Shown piece by piece: positions 1 through 14,009 of a stretch of DNA of 64,000 nucleotides. The DNA lies in the NCBI RefSeq assembly GCF_035582795.1, contig NC_134367.1:250501-314500 (forward strand), written 5' to 3'. The translations under genes were made by a program, and so were the position numbers. Origin of the DNA: Mycteria americana. Its lineage: Eukaryota > Chordata > Aves > Ciconiiformes > Ciconiidae. The first letter of the stretch is position 1. The number at the start of each line of letters is the position of its first letter. The notes below the pieces were generated by a model, which was not told where the DNA came from, ran no database searches, and was given only the letters and a program-made list of their open reading frames with translations.

Positions 1-1802
1 ACCTTAGCATTCCCTTTTAAGTTCTCATAAAAATGCTGGATCTCTCTTAGATAATTTATTTTTTTGTGATCTTCCTTTTTTTTTTCTCCCCTCTTCCTCC
101 CACTCTGCATTTTTGAGAGCACAGTCAGAATAGAGCTCAGTCTCTTTGTTGTCTAGAGCCGCAGCATTGAACTTTTTGCAGCGCTATTTTAACAGCAACC
201 ATTTTGCAAGGTTTCAGTTCTTTGTCAATGGCCACTTGATCCCTTCTCTGCAGGCACATTTGAAAAGTCCTTTGTCTGCTGTTTGTTTCTTTCTCTCAAA
301 TCTCACCACCTTTTCTCTTCCCACTATGTTCCCTCTGCCTCTCCCTTTGCTCAGCTGATGGCTAGATACTTCCCACCCTTCTCATACTTTCCCCTCAATT
401 CCCCTGCTCCCCTTTCCTTCACAGAGCTTTGCTCTTGTGTGCGTTACTTCTCTTTGTGCCCAGCTACCTGCACAGCCTCTGTTTGGCTGGAAGAATGGGG
501 GGGAAGCTGGGATGTGCTAGCAGGGAGATCAAGAGTTGAGTGGCTGTTACAGCTCTGCTGTAAAAACCTTCCTTCTGTAGCCCAGAGGAAAGAGCACATG
601 TGGCTCTCTTGCCTTTACCTATAGCAAAGCTGGCAGTATGCCGAGAGTCTCTCGAGCGCTATGCTCAGCCTGCTCACGCTACTCCTCCTTTGCCCTGTGA
701 CAGAGAAGGGCTCATCCAGCACAGTCTTAAGCACGCTCTTGGACCCTGCGGCTGGACCCCTCCACCTGCCTGAGGTCTGCCCTGCTCCCCTCTCTGCCAC
801 CCTTCTGTGGCTGTCGTTTAGTTTGTTTCTCAGTTTCTAGCTCTAATTTTTCTTTCTCATGACCTATGCCCAACATCATTCTTTGCCTCTCATACAAAAA
901 CCTAAATTACTAGATTGATCTCTTGGAAGTCTCACTATTCTTTCTGGTCCCCCTTGCCAAGATGAACTACAGAAATTCACAATCCCTCACCGTTTAATCT
1001 TCTTCCTCTCTTAATAGCACCTTCACGATCATGAAAAATATCTCCTGTGCTCTGTTGCATACTTGACAGTATTAATTACTGAGCTGCTGGAGTGCTTCCA
1101 GCTTTTAAAAAATCTTTCAGCTGCTCTAGGAGTGGTTGCTTGGTTTGTGTTGTTGACTGTCAATCCAAGTTATCCTCTGTGCTCTCGGCAGCCTGGTGTT
1201 CTGGCCACCATTCACTCATGCCATGCACGCACGCACACCTTCCTGTACCAAGATGACCGCTCTGCCGATCAGGACCCCCATCTTCCTGAAGGGCTTATCT
1301 CAAGGCTGTGGCATCGTATTTTCATTGGTCTGGAACACACACTAGAATACATAACACTTGTTGTGCTGCTCATCAGGTGTCGGTAATGCTCTGAGAAAGA
1401 GCTTGCCTTGACCAAAAGCTTCCCTTTTCCCCTGCTTGTTGTTTATACCTGCGCTCACATGTGAAAATAGAGCTTCATAGGTAGGATGGGTCTAAACAGT
1501 TGGCCTAAGTGCCAAAATGGGCCTAAGCTCCCTTTCAGGAAGCTTATAGCATTGGCCAAACCTGATGGGTAGGAACTTGTTGAGGTTTGCCAGGGGTCAT
1601 CAGCAAATCCTGCTGTTCCTAGAGATGCAGCTTGCTGGGAGGTGTGAGAGGGATCCCCTGCAGTCTGTTGCTGCATGACTTTTCCATGTCTGTATTAGTT
1701 CTGGTTTGTGTCCTAAGATTTGCCTCAGGAATTCAGTTGTTCAAGAGTGCGTTTTGCTTCTGGGAGGACCAGCCTCTTTAAATGATTTCTGCTCTCTTTC
1801 AG

Positions 1803-4800
1803 GAGAAGAAGTTGCCCTGTACTGTGCCAAGTATCTTCCTGAGATAATCAAAGACCAGAAGGCCTATAAGGAAGGCAAATTGCAAAAGGTAAGAATCTAG
1901 CTCTGTCCTGCAACAAGTAAGCACCAATGCAGAGGAAAGCCCTTTTTTAGGTACCTAATACTTATGTGCAGGGCCCCATCCCTCCAAGGTCTGTCTGCCA
2001 TGTCTTCCATTTTAATTCCTCTTCCTTGTTCCTAGGTGTGTATACCAGGTGTTGATTGTATTTTCGAAGATAAATACTCTATTTTCCATCTTTCTTTTTT
2101 TTGTCGTCGTGTGTCCCCCCCCCTTTTTTTTTTTCTTTTTTCATTTTCAGACTTGTTCCAGTCAAAGCTGTGGGCTGGTTCTTTGAGTGGTTTTGGTGGG
2201 TTGTTTTTTGGGGGGTGGGGGTAGCTTTTGTCAGAGGTGGGAGGTTAGTTCATGTCTTGCTTCCACCAAGCGATCCCCCTGTTGTAATTCTCCCTCATAG
2301 TACTAATGCCTGATCTGACATCAGGTATTCTGTGGGTTGGCACTGCGATCTGTAGCAGTATGGGTGAGGGGAAGGCAGTCCCTCCTGAACTTCCATTTAC
2401 ATCTAGACTGAGGACAGCCTACAAAGCAAACTTGAATCAGTTTGTGGCTCTTGCTCTAGACTGAAACACCCAAGTATCATGCTTTGCTGATCCCTAGATG
2501 GCTGTGCTCACTGACTACAATAAGCTTGTCTGCTCGGTAGAGAAGAGCCTGCATGCTGAGCCATTCCCCACAGTGGCTTTGAATGCTATCCTGTCCCCAG
2601 GCCCCTTGTGGGCTTCATCGAGGCTCGCGACTCAGTGTCCCGTAAGATCCTCCTAGAGAAGCTGTTGAAGTGTGAGCTGGATGAGCAGACGGTGAGGTGC
2701 ATGGAAAACTGGCTGCCTGGCCAGGCCCAGAGGGTGGTGGTCAGTGGCACAAAGTCTAGTTGGAGGCCAGCAACGACCGGGGTACCCCAGGGGTCAATAC
2801 TGGGTCCAGTCTCATTTCACCTCTTCACTAATGATCTGGAGGATGGGGCAGAGTGTACCCTCAGCAAGTTTGTAGATGACGCCAAGCTGGGAGGAGCAGC
2901 TGTACACCAGAGGGTCGTGCTGCTCTGTAGTGCAGAGGGATCTGGCCAGGCTGGAGACATGGGCTGGCAGGAACCTCATGAAGTTCAGCAGGGGGAAGTG
3001 CCAAGTCCTGCCCCTGGGGAGGAACAGCCCCGTAGCACCAGTACCTGCTGGGGGCCACCCAGTTGGAAAGCAGCTCAGCAGAAAGGGCCCCGGCGGTCCT
3101 GGTGGACACCGAGTTGACCACGAACCAGCAATGCGCCCTTGCCGCAAAGGCGACAAATGGCGTCCGGGGCTACATTAGGAGGGTTGCCAGGAGGTGGAGG
3201 GAGGGGATCCTTCCCTTCTGCTCAGCACTGGCGAGGCCACCCCAGGAGTGCTGGCTCCAGCGCTGGGCTCCCCAGTCCAAGAGGGACAGGGACGGACTGG
3301 AGAGAGTCCAGCAAGGGGCTGCCAAGATGCTGAAGGACTGGAGCATCTCTGCTATGAGGAAAGGCTGGGGGAGCTGGGACTGCTCAGCCTGGGGCAGAGC
3401 AGGCTCAGGGGGTTGAATCCACGTCTATAAGTGCCTGCAGGGAGGGTGCCAAGAGGATGGAGACAGGCTCTTCCAGTGGTGCCCAGTGCCAGGACCAGAG
3501 CCCATGGGCACAAACTGGGCCACGGGAGGGTCCCTCTGGACACGGGGACACGCTCCTCAGTGAGAGGGTGACATGGGCACAGGCTGCCCAGGGAGGTGAT
3601 GCAGCCTCTGTCCTTGGAGCTATTCAGAAGCCATCTCAACATAGTGTCCTGGGCAACTGGCTCTGGGTGTCCCTGCTGGAGCAGGGGGTTGGATCAGATG
3701 GACCCCAGAAGTCCCTGACAGCCTCAGCCATTCTGTGATTCCGTATGGTGTGCATTCTGGAAGAGACTTGATTGTACAGCGTGACACACAGGCATCCTGT
3801 AAGGAAGGCGAAACTGTGCACACTCGCATGTCTGTGTTCATACGTAGGCCCTGGAAGATGCTTTCTTAGCCATAGATGCCAAGCTCACCACTGAGGAGGT
3901 GATTAAAGAGCTCTCTCAGATGGCTGGGCGACCCCAAGATGATGAAGATGAGAAGGAGAAAGTTGCTGATGAAGATGATGGTAAGTCAGATGCCACTGAA
4001 TAGACAAAACTGCAGCTCCAGGCCAGGGACTGAGCACAGTTGGGCCAGGTCTCCTTTAGCAGAAGGTTTTCTGTCCAAATTTCTCATGTAAATTTCAGCT
4101 GGAGTTGAACTGCCACCCGTCAGCACTGTTTATTGCTTTGGGCTGGTGCTGGGGGAATTCTGATTCATTTGGTAGCTTAATCCTATGAATAACAAAACAG
4201 TCTGTCACAGTTTTCCATAAGGCTTCCTCTGTGGGGTGCATAGTTCTAGGATGTCAGAAACCTCTGAGCTGGGAAGGTGGGCTAAGTCGTGAGGTGAAAC
4301 AGTATGATGCCCAGTGCTTAGCTCTCCCAGGCTGGTGGCAGACACCAGCTGCAGATAGGATTGAAGTAGATTCTGGTCTCTTCAGCAATTCTTTTTCTCA
4401 CAAAGAAGCAAGTGTGCTTTTCCACCAGCAAATAGTTGCCAGACCATGAAGCCAGCTAGAAGGTTAATCCCAGGGTAGAATCCTGTGCTGTTCTCAGCTG
4501 AATATCTTGTGACTAGCTGTCAAGCAGATGTAAAGTGATACTGTCACCTTGAACACTGTGTGTTGGTCTGAAAATGCTGAATTTGTTGGCCCTCGTTCTC
4601 CAGCTGACAGGGACAAAGTGGTTGGGTGGGTGGGTTTTTCTTCTTTTTGCCCTGTACTTTCAGGAGTATTTGGGATATGGGTATTTCTTTTCCTTTTGGG
4701 ATTAATTAGCAAAGAAAATGATAACCAAGAGGATGTCAATAGGGAAGTGGTGGTCATTGGCTCATAGTTTAGGGAAAGTCATCCTGTTTTCTGTTCAGTG

Positions 4801-7800
4801 TCCCACTTGGGAGATACTGCATTCACTGCCTAAAACTGTTCTGTCATCTGTTTGTAAAGTGTCTAGATTACAGCTGGTTGGGATCCCTGTGGTGCTAAAG
4901 GCCCACAGAGCAACTGCTGTAACAAAAACTTCTTGTTCCTGGTTGCAGTATTAATGAACAAATCTGCACATGAAAGTGGTCTGTCTGCTTCCCCCGCAGC
5001 TTCAGATGAGCCTGCACTCATGAAATATAAGGCTCTTTACCCTCCAACCTTACAGCTAATTTAAATGCTCTGTGCTGCCTACAAGTCAGCCAGATAGCAT
5101 CAGAGGCCAGAGGCACTAGGGTAACTTGCAGACTGCACGCATCGGCTGTGGTTAGAAGCCGTTCCCCTGCCATTTGCATATTGTTCATCTGCAGCACCTG
5201 GAATCTGTGGGACGGTGCAGGCCTGGCTGTGTTTGTGCCTGCTAGTGATCAGCCTGTTGAGCATTGCTGAAACCTGTCTGCAATAGCAACCTCACTGCTG
5301 AACCCAGCGTGTGCTGCACAGCTGCTGCTATGGTGATGTATACTGCTTTCTGACCCTCTTTGTCCTCACTCCCCTCCCCCTTTCCATTTTTAGTGGATAA
5401 TGAGGAGGCTGCTCTTCTGCATGAAGAAGCCACAATGACCATTGAGGAGCTTCTCACGCGTTATGGACAAAACTGCACCAAGAACCTCAAAAACAAGTCT
5501 TTAGCTCCAGCTGGGGAGAACGCTGCAGAGGGGACAGGCAAGCAGCATGATGGGGAGTCAAATATGAATGGAGAGGCTGACCCAGGGGAGCTTACCGACC
5601 ACAAGGAGAGGAAGAATGGGAAGCCAGATGAAGAAATCACGGGTATTTCCTCCACCTCAGACAAAGCCAGCGCTGGAGGCAACAGCCCTGCTCTGCAGAA
5701 GCCTGAACTAGGCAAAGGTGACGAGGCCGTCACCTCTTCTACTGGGGAGGCCGGGCCCTCCTGCTCCTCTACGGGAAAGCCCCAGCGCACAACCAAATCC
5801 AAATTTTTTGAGGACAGTGAGGATGAGTCAGATGAGGTTGAGGAAGAGGAGGAAGACAGTGAGGTAGGAAACAGCACTGGGACAGAGTGGCCTTCTGGCT
5901 GGGCAGAATGCATTGCTTACTGTGGTACTTGAGCTACGAGCCTCTGGCTCATCCTAGGTGTGTCCTGGGAGTAGGTTTTTCAGGCTGATACTTTGAGACC
6001 ATCTCATGGGAGTGTCTGGGATTGTTTAGATAACCCTGAAGGAAACATACCCTCATCTGTGCAGCGGCCATAATGGATAGCCCTTGGTCTTGCTGCATGC
6101 ACCATCCCTCCATTCACTGTGGTAGTTGAAACTAGCTGCATCAGGTGTGGGGAAAACGTACCAGGTCATCTCACTCTTCTGGGGCAAACTTATCATCTGT
6201 CCCCAGGATGGAGGGACAAGCTGTCTGGGGAGGGCACTGTGAGTGTCCTGTGTGACTCCTCGTGATATCTCTCGTTTCTCGTAGGAATGCAGTGAAGATG
6301 AGGATGGTTACAGTAGTGAAGAGGCAGAGAATGAAGATGATGAAGATGACACTGAAGAAGCAGAGGAGGATGAGGATGAAGAGGAGGAAATGTTGTTACC
6401 AGGCATGGAGGGGAAAGAGGAGGTGCACACCCTGTTCTTGTGTTCTGCAGCATAGTGTGGAGCCAAGGGCACTTGGGGGGGGACTCAGCAAGGAGTTATT
6501 ACCGTTCAGATAAGGATAAAAGACCCCTTTTGTTCTCCTGAGGCTGAACACAGCTGCTGACAGCCTGACTTTATGCAAAAGGCTGAGGGATAGGGCATGG
6601 ATGTGGGCAGCAGGTTGAGATAGGAAGAGGCTGACCCCACTGCTGGGTTTGCTGTGCTTAGAAACTGCTGCGGGGGTTGGTGTGGAAGGGAGAGTACAGG
6701 ACAGTAGCAGGACTGGTCTGCTGGAACTGCTGCTCCTGGGCAGAGCATTGCTTTTGCCAGGCCAAGGCTGTGGCTCCTCAGCCCGTGGCAGTGCTGGCAG
6801 GTGGGCCAGGGACCCAGGATGTCAGGAAAAGGGGACTACAGCTTCCAAGGTGCCAACCTTCTCTCTTTGGAGAGATGTCCTGGCTTGCAATGAGGCTTCT
6901 GCTTGAGCTGGACCAGGGCTGGAATCAACACATTAGAGCTGAGTTATAGCAGGACATGTTGAACACTGGAGAATCCTGAACCACTGATGCTTTGTGAGGC
7001 TGGAACGGAGGTATTGCTTGACCCTGCCTCTCAATGAACACACTCCTCCTGTGTTTCACACTTCCTTCAGGCTTTTCTCCATTGTTCTCTGTGTGCTTAT
7101 GGGAAGAAGGGGTGAGACGCAGCACCTCGGGGTTTGGGATGCTGCTGGGCCTGTGGTGGCTAGTGCTGGTTCCCTTATTGACCTGATGTGGAGCAAGAGA
7201 AAGGAGTCTCAGCAAAACCATTTGTTTCTTGCAGCCTGGCTCTGACAGTGGGACAACTGCTGTTGTGGCGCTTATCCGGGGCAAGCAGCTGATTGTGGCT
7301 AATGCTGGAGACTCTCGCTGCGTAGTGTCAGAAGGTGGCAAAGCTGTCGACATGTCATATGACCACAAGCCAGAGGATGAGGTGGAGCTGGCCAGGATAA
7401 AGAATGCTGGCGGCAAGGTCACCATGGATGGGAGAGTGAATGGTGGTCTCAACCTCTCCAGGGCAATCGGTGAGCAAGGCGGGGGTGAATGCTGGCGTGC
7501 CTGGCCTCAGAGTGCTGTGCTCAGGACATCCATGCTTCCAGCACTTGCCAGCCGCTAAGTTTAAGGAACAGTTTTTAACTGGATGATGAATAGAACCTAT
7601 TCAATATTTGATGTGGTGAGACTTCAGCCTAATTAGAGAAAATGGCCATGAAACTGGCAGACATCAGTGGAAAGCAACACCTAGCACCTACCAGGTTCCA
7701 GCACAGGACAGAGTGTGTGAATCCTCCGAGGCTGTTGTGCCAACAGCTGGGTTGTCAGAAACCACCTCATATAAACTGACTCAAAAACAGACTGTTGGCT

Positions 7801-10147
7801 TTTGAACAGGATTTTTTTCCTTTTAGGAGGCTGTTGAAGGACCTTGGTATGTTGCTTCCTGGGGACCTAATTTTATACCAGTTTGAGCTCATTTGTTCCT
7901 GAGCCAGCCTTGCCTTTTAATTGCATGAACTCCATCCCCCTTGCTGCAGTGCTTTAGGCAGCACCTGGCTGCTGTTTGTACTCATCTTTTGGTCTCTTAC
8001 AAGCAGTGTTGAAGTATTTAATGGCTTAGGAGACTGGGCATGTCTGTTAGCAGCCAAACAAGGTCTTGGCCCAATCAATGGCTACAGTGTGAGCAGGTGA
8101 GATGCTGGGAGGCATTAAAGAAAGGGTAGTGAATAACACTGAGAACATACTGGGAGATACGCAGAGAACAGAAGGAAATGTCAGTAGCTAAGGGTGTGAG
8201 TGGAGAGTACTTGTACAGAAAGACCAAAACCATTGAAATTTTTATCCTAGGGTAAAGAGATAAAAACACATTTAGGATGGAAACTAGGAGTCTGTTTATC
8301 TAGGGAGACATTGGCATTTCCACCTACTATTTTGCGGTGGCCCTAGAAGTCCCTTTCTAGGATTCCCTATTTCTAGTCAGAGCTGAGGATCAGTTTTCTC
8401 CTGTGAGCTTTGGCTACTTAGGGTTTGGGAAGGCCTGAACCCAGCAGTGTGATGTGGGCATTGCATTGAAATATCTGGCCCTGGACAGCCTGAGCTTCTG
8501 GAAAGTGAGCATCTAGTGTTATCACAGCAAAGCCAAGCTAGTGCTGGGGTGAGCTGCAAATGCTGCTCCAAGACATGGGATAGCTCATCGCATGAGCACT
8601 GCTGCAGGATCTCAGCTGGTGTTGTCAGATGCCATGTGCTGTTGGCCTGGTGTTGCCCCAGGAACTAGGGAAGTGGCACTTGGTTTGAGGTGATGAGACG
8701 CTGAACTGGCAAAGGCACCTCTTTCCCATTGCATGGTAACAGCATGTTGGGCTCGCCAAAGCTGATGCCTTGGACATGTGGCAGATTTCTCTCTCTGATG
8801 TGCCCACAGCCTGATCTGCTCTGGTTGTGGGAGCACTGCCTCCGATTCTGCTGGGGTTGCCCTTTGGCTGGGCAGTGCTTCTGACTGTTCAGGGGTAGGC
8901 AGCATTGCCAGGGCCCAACCACAGCAAAAGTTGATCCTCCTCTCCACTACAGGTGATCACTTCTACAAGCGGAACAAGAATCTGCCTCCAGAAGAACAGA
9001 TGATCTCTGCCTTGCCTGACATCAAAGTGCTGACAATAAATGACGACCACGACTTCATGGTCATTGCCTGTGATGGAATCTGGTGAGTAGTGAGGGAGCA
9101 GTTGTGCCTCTTGGGCATCACTACTCTGGTCTTTCTCTGGAGCCGGGCTTCATGAAGGCCCAAGGGCCCTGGGTGCTAATCAGCCCTTTTTTCCCCATGA
9201 CCTCAGAGAGTTAAGTTGGGCCCCTGAGGAACTGTTCTCAGCTGGATGGACGTCACAGTGTCCTGAGCTCTGAACCCTCCTGTTCCTCACTGCATGCAGC
9301 CTTGTTCCCATCAGCTCCCTGCCACAGTGAGGCTCTCTCGGGACACTATGGCATGACTGCTCCCTTCACTTGCTCTTCTGACCTCTCTGCTCTCTGCAGG
9401 AATGTGATGAGCAGCCAGGAAGTGGTGGATTTCATCCAGTCCAAGATCACCCAAAAGGATGAGAATGGAGTCCTGAGGCCGCTCTCCTCCATTGTAGAAG
9501 AGGTAAGGTTCAGAGCTTCACCATCCCTACAGCACAGTGTTTTTGCATCCAGCTTGGTGCCTGACTCTACCCTGCCTCTCCATCAGACTGGTTTGTTCAG
9601 CATTCGGGGTATCTGGCAGCACATGGGCTGCAACTCTGGCTGGAACAGGAGCAGAAATGCTTCTGAATTGGGACCCAGTTCCTTTGGCACCCTGACCAGT
9701 GTTTCTGACCTCTGGGTTACTGTCAAGCTGAAGGAGTTTCTGTCCACTTTCAGAAAACCAGGGCTGCTGAGGCTGTTTCTGTCCCTTGTCTGGTTGCAAA
9801 CAGCATATGAGCCCAGTCTGTACTGTTCTGGCCTGGCAGCCCCTAAGCCACTGTCAGTTGCTAGAATGGGCCTGGTGTCTCAAGTTATTCAAAGTGCTGT
9901 GTCTTTGCTGTCTGCTAACCTGTCCTGTCCTGTCCCTCCTCAGCTGCTGGATCAGTGTTTGGCTCCAGACACCTCAGGGGATGGCACCGGCTGTGATAAC
10001 ATGACCTGCATCATTATCAGTTTCAAACCCCGTAATACACACCCACCTGCTGAAAGTGGGAAGCGGAAACTGGAGGACATGGCAGTGCCAGCAGCACCAG
10101 CAGAAGAGAATGGCGGTGATAACAACAAGAAGGCCAAGCTGGAATAG
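1803..10147 (+). CDS. PPM1G: PPM1G, protein phosphatase 1G (PP2C family), 5' exons outside window
   Basis: This is a metal-dependent Ser/Thr phosphatase of the nucleus, linked in mammals to pre-mRNA splicing and histone chaperoning. Eight coding exons are visible: 1803-1888, 3848-3980, 5394-5863, 6285-6422, 7235-7469, 8953-9082, 9400-9502 and 9944-10147. All junctions are GT-AG and the frame stays open to the TAG at 10145-10147 (about 498 residues). The first exon here starts in the split Gly codon of the DGHGG motif ([17 protein letters not shown]), so about 60 N-terminal residues lie to the left. The long exon at 5394 and the next one encode the acidic insert typical of PPM1G ([18 protein letters not shown], then [19 protein letters not shown]). 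The catalytic half follows with [47 protein letters not shown] and the metal-site GCDNMTCII. The tail KKAKLE is a nuclear-signal-like basic end. It is slightly longer than the human protein over the matching part, mostly in the Ser/Glu-rich insert. Confidence 0.97.
2599..3743 (+). mobile_element. CR1 LINE, 5'-truncated, in a PPM1G intron
   Basis: The segment encodes part of the CR1 reverse transcriptase in the plus direction ([19 protein letters not shown], then [18 protein letters not shown] and a [11 protein letters not shown] catalytic block) and continues into the CR1 3' untranslated part. The right end is the expected CR1 terminus, an ATTCTGTGATTCCG octamer-like tail at about 3730-3743. 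Reading frame is lost after the catalytic block, so it is an old, inactive copy. It sits in the 1.96-kb intron between the exons ending at 1888 and starting at 3848. Confidence 0.88.
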
Positions 10148-10656
10148 CAGGCCTTGCACAGGGACTTTGCTGTGCGTTCACCAGACTCTCGTTTCTTAAA
10201 CATGCTGAACTCAAGACTCCAAAGTCTTGTCCTTTTTTTAGCCTTAGCAGAGGCCTTGTTTGTCCATGTCCTGGTTGGGGGGTGGGGGGCGGGTCTGGTT
10301 AGCAAGGGCATGTCGCACTGTTCATCTGTAACCATTCCAAAGAGGGAGCCGAGGGCAGAGCTGTGCGTGGGAGCAGCCACCAGCCACAGCGCAGGAGCCC
10401 ACTGGAGCTGGCAGCCTGTGAGCACAGAGCCCTATGGTTAGAAGAAGGACGTCCCCCCATTGTCTCCATGTGGTTGTTGCCATTTCTGTGCCTGTGAATT
10501 TCTGTTCGGAGGGAAGAACTTTTTCACTGTTGAGGTTTTTTTAATCTGCACCCGATTATTTAAGGCCCTTTCTGTTTTTATTTGTGAAACAATCTGGCTG
10601 TGGTGCTGCTGCCACACCTCGTTCTGTTGTACACTTTCAATCAATACTTTTTTCAA

Positions 10657-10662
10657 ACTAAA
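10657..10662 (+). terminator. Candidate PPM1G poly(A) signal (ACTAAA variant)
   Basis: There is no AATAAA in the first kilobase after the PPM1G stop. ACTAAA, a known minor variant, lies 510 bases downstream and is followed by T/GT-rich sequence (10677-10705) that would suit cleavage. An AATAAA at 11835-11840 is a more distal alternative. Confidence 0.4.
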
Positions 10663-13600
10663 AGCCCAGAAAACGTAGCTGTACTTTTGGTCCTTGGTTC
10701 TTTCCTGGAGGAGGGGGCTGAGGAAGGTGGGATGGGGAGGAGAATGTCTGTCTCTGGTGTCTCAGGGCACTGTGGGGGATGCATCTGCAGCTCACAAGAA
10801 GCAGCTGGCTTCTGCCATGTGGTTGCAGAGCGCCAGCCCCTGCGGCAGTGCTTGGGGCTGCTGCCTCTCCATTACCTGGAGATGGCTCAACTGAGGACAG
10901 TCTGTTGCACACAGAGCAGGAGACAAGCCTTTGGAGGCAGTTTGTGTCTGCTGAAGGGACAGGGGTACCAGTCACCTTCCTGAGCTAACTTGCCCGCAGC
11001 ATGCTGCACCCCATCTATCTGCGTGCTCTCTTCAAGGTGTGACAAGAGGCAGCTCCTACCTGGTGTGCTGGATGGTGTAAAGCTTGTACAATGTGTGTCA
11101 ATACTGCAGCTGCTCCTGCAGGAGTGAAGTCTCTGGGCTATAAACCATGGATGGAAAGGTCGGCTGCTATTCCCTGCTACTGTGCCCCCTCACCTTCCAC
11201 TTGGCATGGTGTGGAGCACAGGGAAGCACAGATGAGGTTTGCAGGCCCAGTCACCTGGCACAACTTCCTCCAGCTGCTCTGGGGTTCCTCTGTCATGGGG
11301 AGTGCCCTTGGCAATGCCTTGCACTGCAAATCTTCCCCCTTCGAAGATGAACTCCACCCTCCTGGTCCTGGCCTGTTGTCTCAGCCTCTGCAGTTCAGTC
11401 AGCCCATGCCTCACCAGCCTGGATGGGTGCATCTCATGTTGTCTTTGAGCCCTTTCCCTGGTGGCCCTGAGCTTAAGCCCCTGTGTCTAGTGGCTCTCCA
11501 GTGATCATGTGTCCAGACCTGAGCTGGTTTGATCCCTGGATCGTCAAAGCTGGGCTCCTGTGGCCCTGCACAGGGTTGGGAGTTCAGAGCCACAAACATG
11601 CAGGTGCTGCAGTTGGACTTGCTGGTCAGGCTGACTGTTTCTGCACTCAGAAACCTTCTGGATGAGCTGATGTGTTCCCCTAGAATGGTGCTGCCTGAGC
11701 AGGAGAATTTCAAGGAGAATCTTTTCCTTTGCAAAAGTGGGTTTCTTCAGGTTTGTCTCACTCTGGCAAAGGGGCAACTTGGTACCTGGTACTTCCTGCT
11801 ACAAATGTGCTGGCCAAGTTGCCTCCAAATTTTGAATAAACAGACTGAATTATCACAGGAATGAGCAGAATTACTTTCTCCAGTCCTAAAAGCATTTATT
11901 TCTGAAGTCCCTCTAGTTTCCACACATCCTTTTTAGAAGAGGGTGTAAGGGATGAGCCCCAAATGACTGTACTGTGAGCCCCGAGAGACAAAATGGAAGC
12001 CACAAGGAGTGGCCTAGTGTCACTTCTCTTGGTTTGACAGATGTCTCAACCACTCCTGAGGCCAGAAGGAGAGAAGATTCCAGAAACCCAGGGCTGGGGC
12101 CAATAAACGGGCACACACAGGGGCTTGGGGGCTTCTTCTACACCAACCACCCCTGTTGGCAGGACCAACCCTGAATCCAGGACTGGATCCAGGACTGGTG
12201 ATATTTCTACCTCAACCTCTTCCTTTCCTTCTTCATCTTTCCCCCTTTTTCTCTCAGGGTTTGTTAACAAAAGGCCTACCTTACTTTCAGCAAAGCCGCA
12301 CAGCTCAGGCAGATACAATCGTGCAATAACCAACAGTTATAGAATGTTGTTCATATAAGAGTTTCTTGTTCTTAGTAAAGTTGATGTTGTTTACGGATCT
12401 TGAGTGTTGTTTCACCTTAATCCATGCCGAGGGGATTTGCGAATCTGAGTCACTTGCAAGTGGGGTTGAGAGGGATCTGGCAGGCAGACACTGACTCTGC
12501 AGTAGGGTTACCCCTATCGGCCTCGTAACCCTTAGACATAAACAGTTGACCAGACTAAGACTGGATCCAGCCGCACCTAGACTCCTTGCTGAGAAGGAGT
12601 TTAGAAAGCAAGGGGGTCCTTTCTGAACCTTGTGACTCAATGGGATGGCCACCTCTTCTCCCTTAGCCACGTGCCAGACTCACGTCCTTAATGTGACATA
12701 TTCAGTGTCACGGTTTTACTTCCCCCTCCCCATAGGTGGGATGTGACAGAGGGACAGTAGCAATGCTGTAGAGCCTCATGCAGAAGGGTAAATCCCAGTC
12801 CTGGACTGAGCTGCAGTGCCCTGGGAGGCTGAGCCAAGAAGCAGTTTTGCTCAGTAAAGTTAAAAACACTGTTTGTCTGAATTGTGATGTGTCTGCTGTC
12901 TCGTTCCTGCTGCAAGGCATCCAAGTCTGGCTGGATTCAGCAGGGAGGTTGTTCCCAAAAGCATCAGCTGCTGGAGTCTTGCAATCATGAGGCTTTTTAA
13001 TTTCAAGTTTTGTTAGGGTGGCTCTTACTGCCTTTTACTGGAGCCTGTAGGAGCTCATGAAAATGGAGTCGAGGCGCAAAGCATGGCCCTCAAAACACAG
13101 AACAGAAGACAAATAAGAGCATCCAAAAATGCATTATCAGCAACGACATACCTCCCAGAGGGTTTGGGTTTGGCAAGGGGAGGGGAAGGAGCTGCTTCAG
13201 GAAGCAGGAACAATGCCCCAGCCTGGTGGCTCTCCACTTTCCCCGTAATGCAGTGCTCTCTCTCCTCCCAGACCAAGTATGCTGATGTGACCATTCCCAG
13301 AGGAGCAGATAATGAAGGTGAGTGGAGGGTCTTGAGAGGGTTTGGTTTTAAACTTTCTTCCTGGTCATTAAAGAAAGTTTTTGATATAGGGCTTAGCACC
13401 AGTCTCTGTGGCATCCCCTAAAATGACTCTGGTTAGTGGTGATCTCACTTAGTAATTTGTATTGAGATGTAAACTGGATTTAGACCATTTACCGGGTGCT
13501 CTGTTGATGTTTTATCATGCTAATTTTTAATCAAAATGCTTTGTGGTATGTGCCATATCAAAGGTCCTTATATCTACAGTTATTCTCATTAACCTAATAA

Positions 13601-13986
13601 AGCTGCTCAAAGAATAGAATCAGGAGTTTTACTAAGACTGCCTGGCAGGTTATGTGACAACAGCTCATCATCTCCACGAATGCAAAGGAGCCAAGGAGCT
13701 GTGCTGGGGAGGGGTGGTCGTGGTGACCTATTCAGAGCCACGGGGCTCTCCAGGAGGACGGTCAGACCCAGGGCTGCCTGAGGTCCATGGGGGGGGGTCA
13801 GTGGGAGACACCCCCCGGCAGCAACAGGGGCTGCTGCCCACAGGGCTTGTGACTCACTGTGGGAATGCCAGGGCGGGGAGCACATGGTGCAGGTGGGACT
13901 GCTACGGGCTGTTTGGGGGAAGGGAGGCACGGGGGGGAGGAACAAGCATGGGAAACAGGCATAAAAGGGGTCAGGTGTGTGTATTT

Positions 13987-14009
13987 AAAAAAAAAAAAAA
14001 AAAAAAAAA
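13987..14009 (+). repeat. Poly(A) run
   Basis: Twenty-three consecutive A residues. The flanks do not look like a SINE or a processed transcript, so this is treated as a simple homopolymer. Confidence 0.9.

Noticed and set aside
7580-7640. GATGATGA text in a PPM1G intron, resembling a snoRNA C box
   Set aside because: No D box or terminal stem at a suitable distance, so a C/D snoRNA is not supported.
12050-12720. Possible LTR or retroelement piece in the PPM1G-RNF19 spacer
   Set aside because: It has an AATAAA and mobile-element-like texture, but no clear ends, duplication or recognised family; kept only as a remark in the spacer entry.
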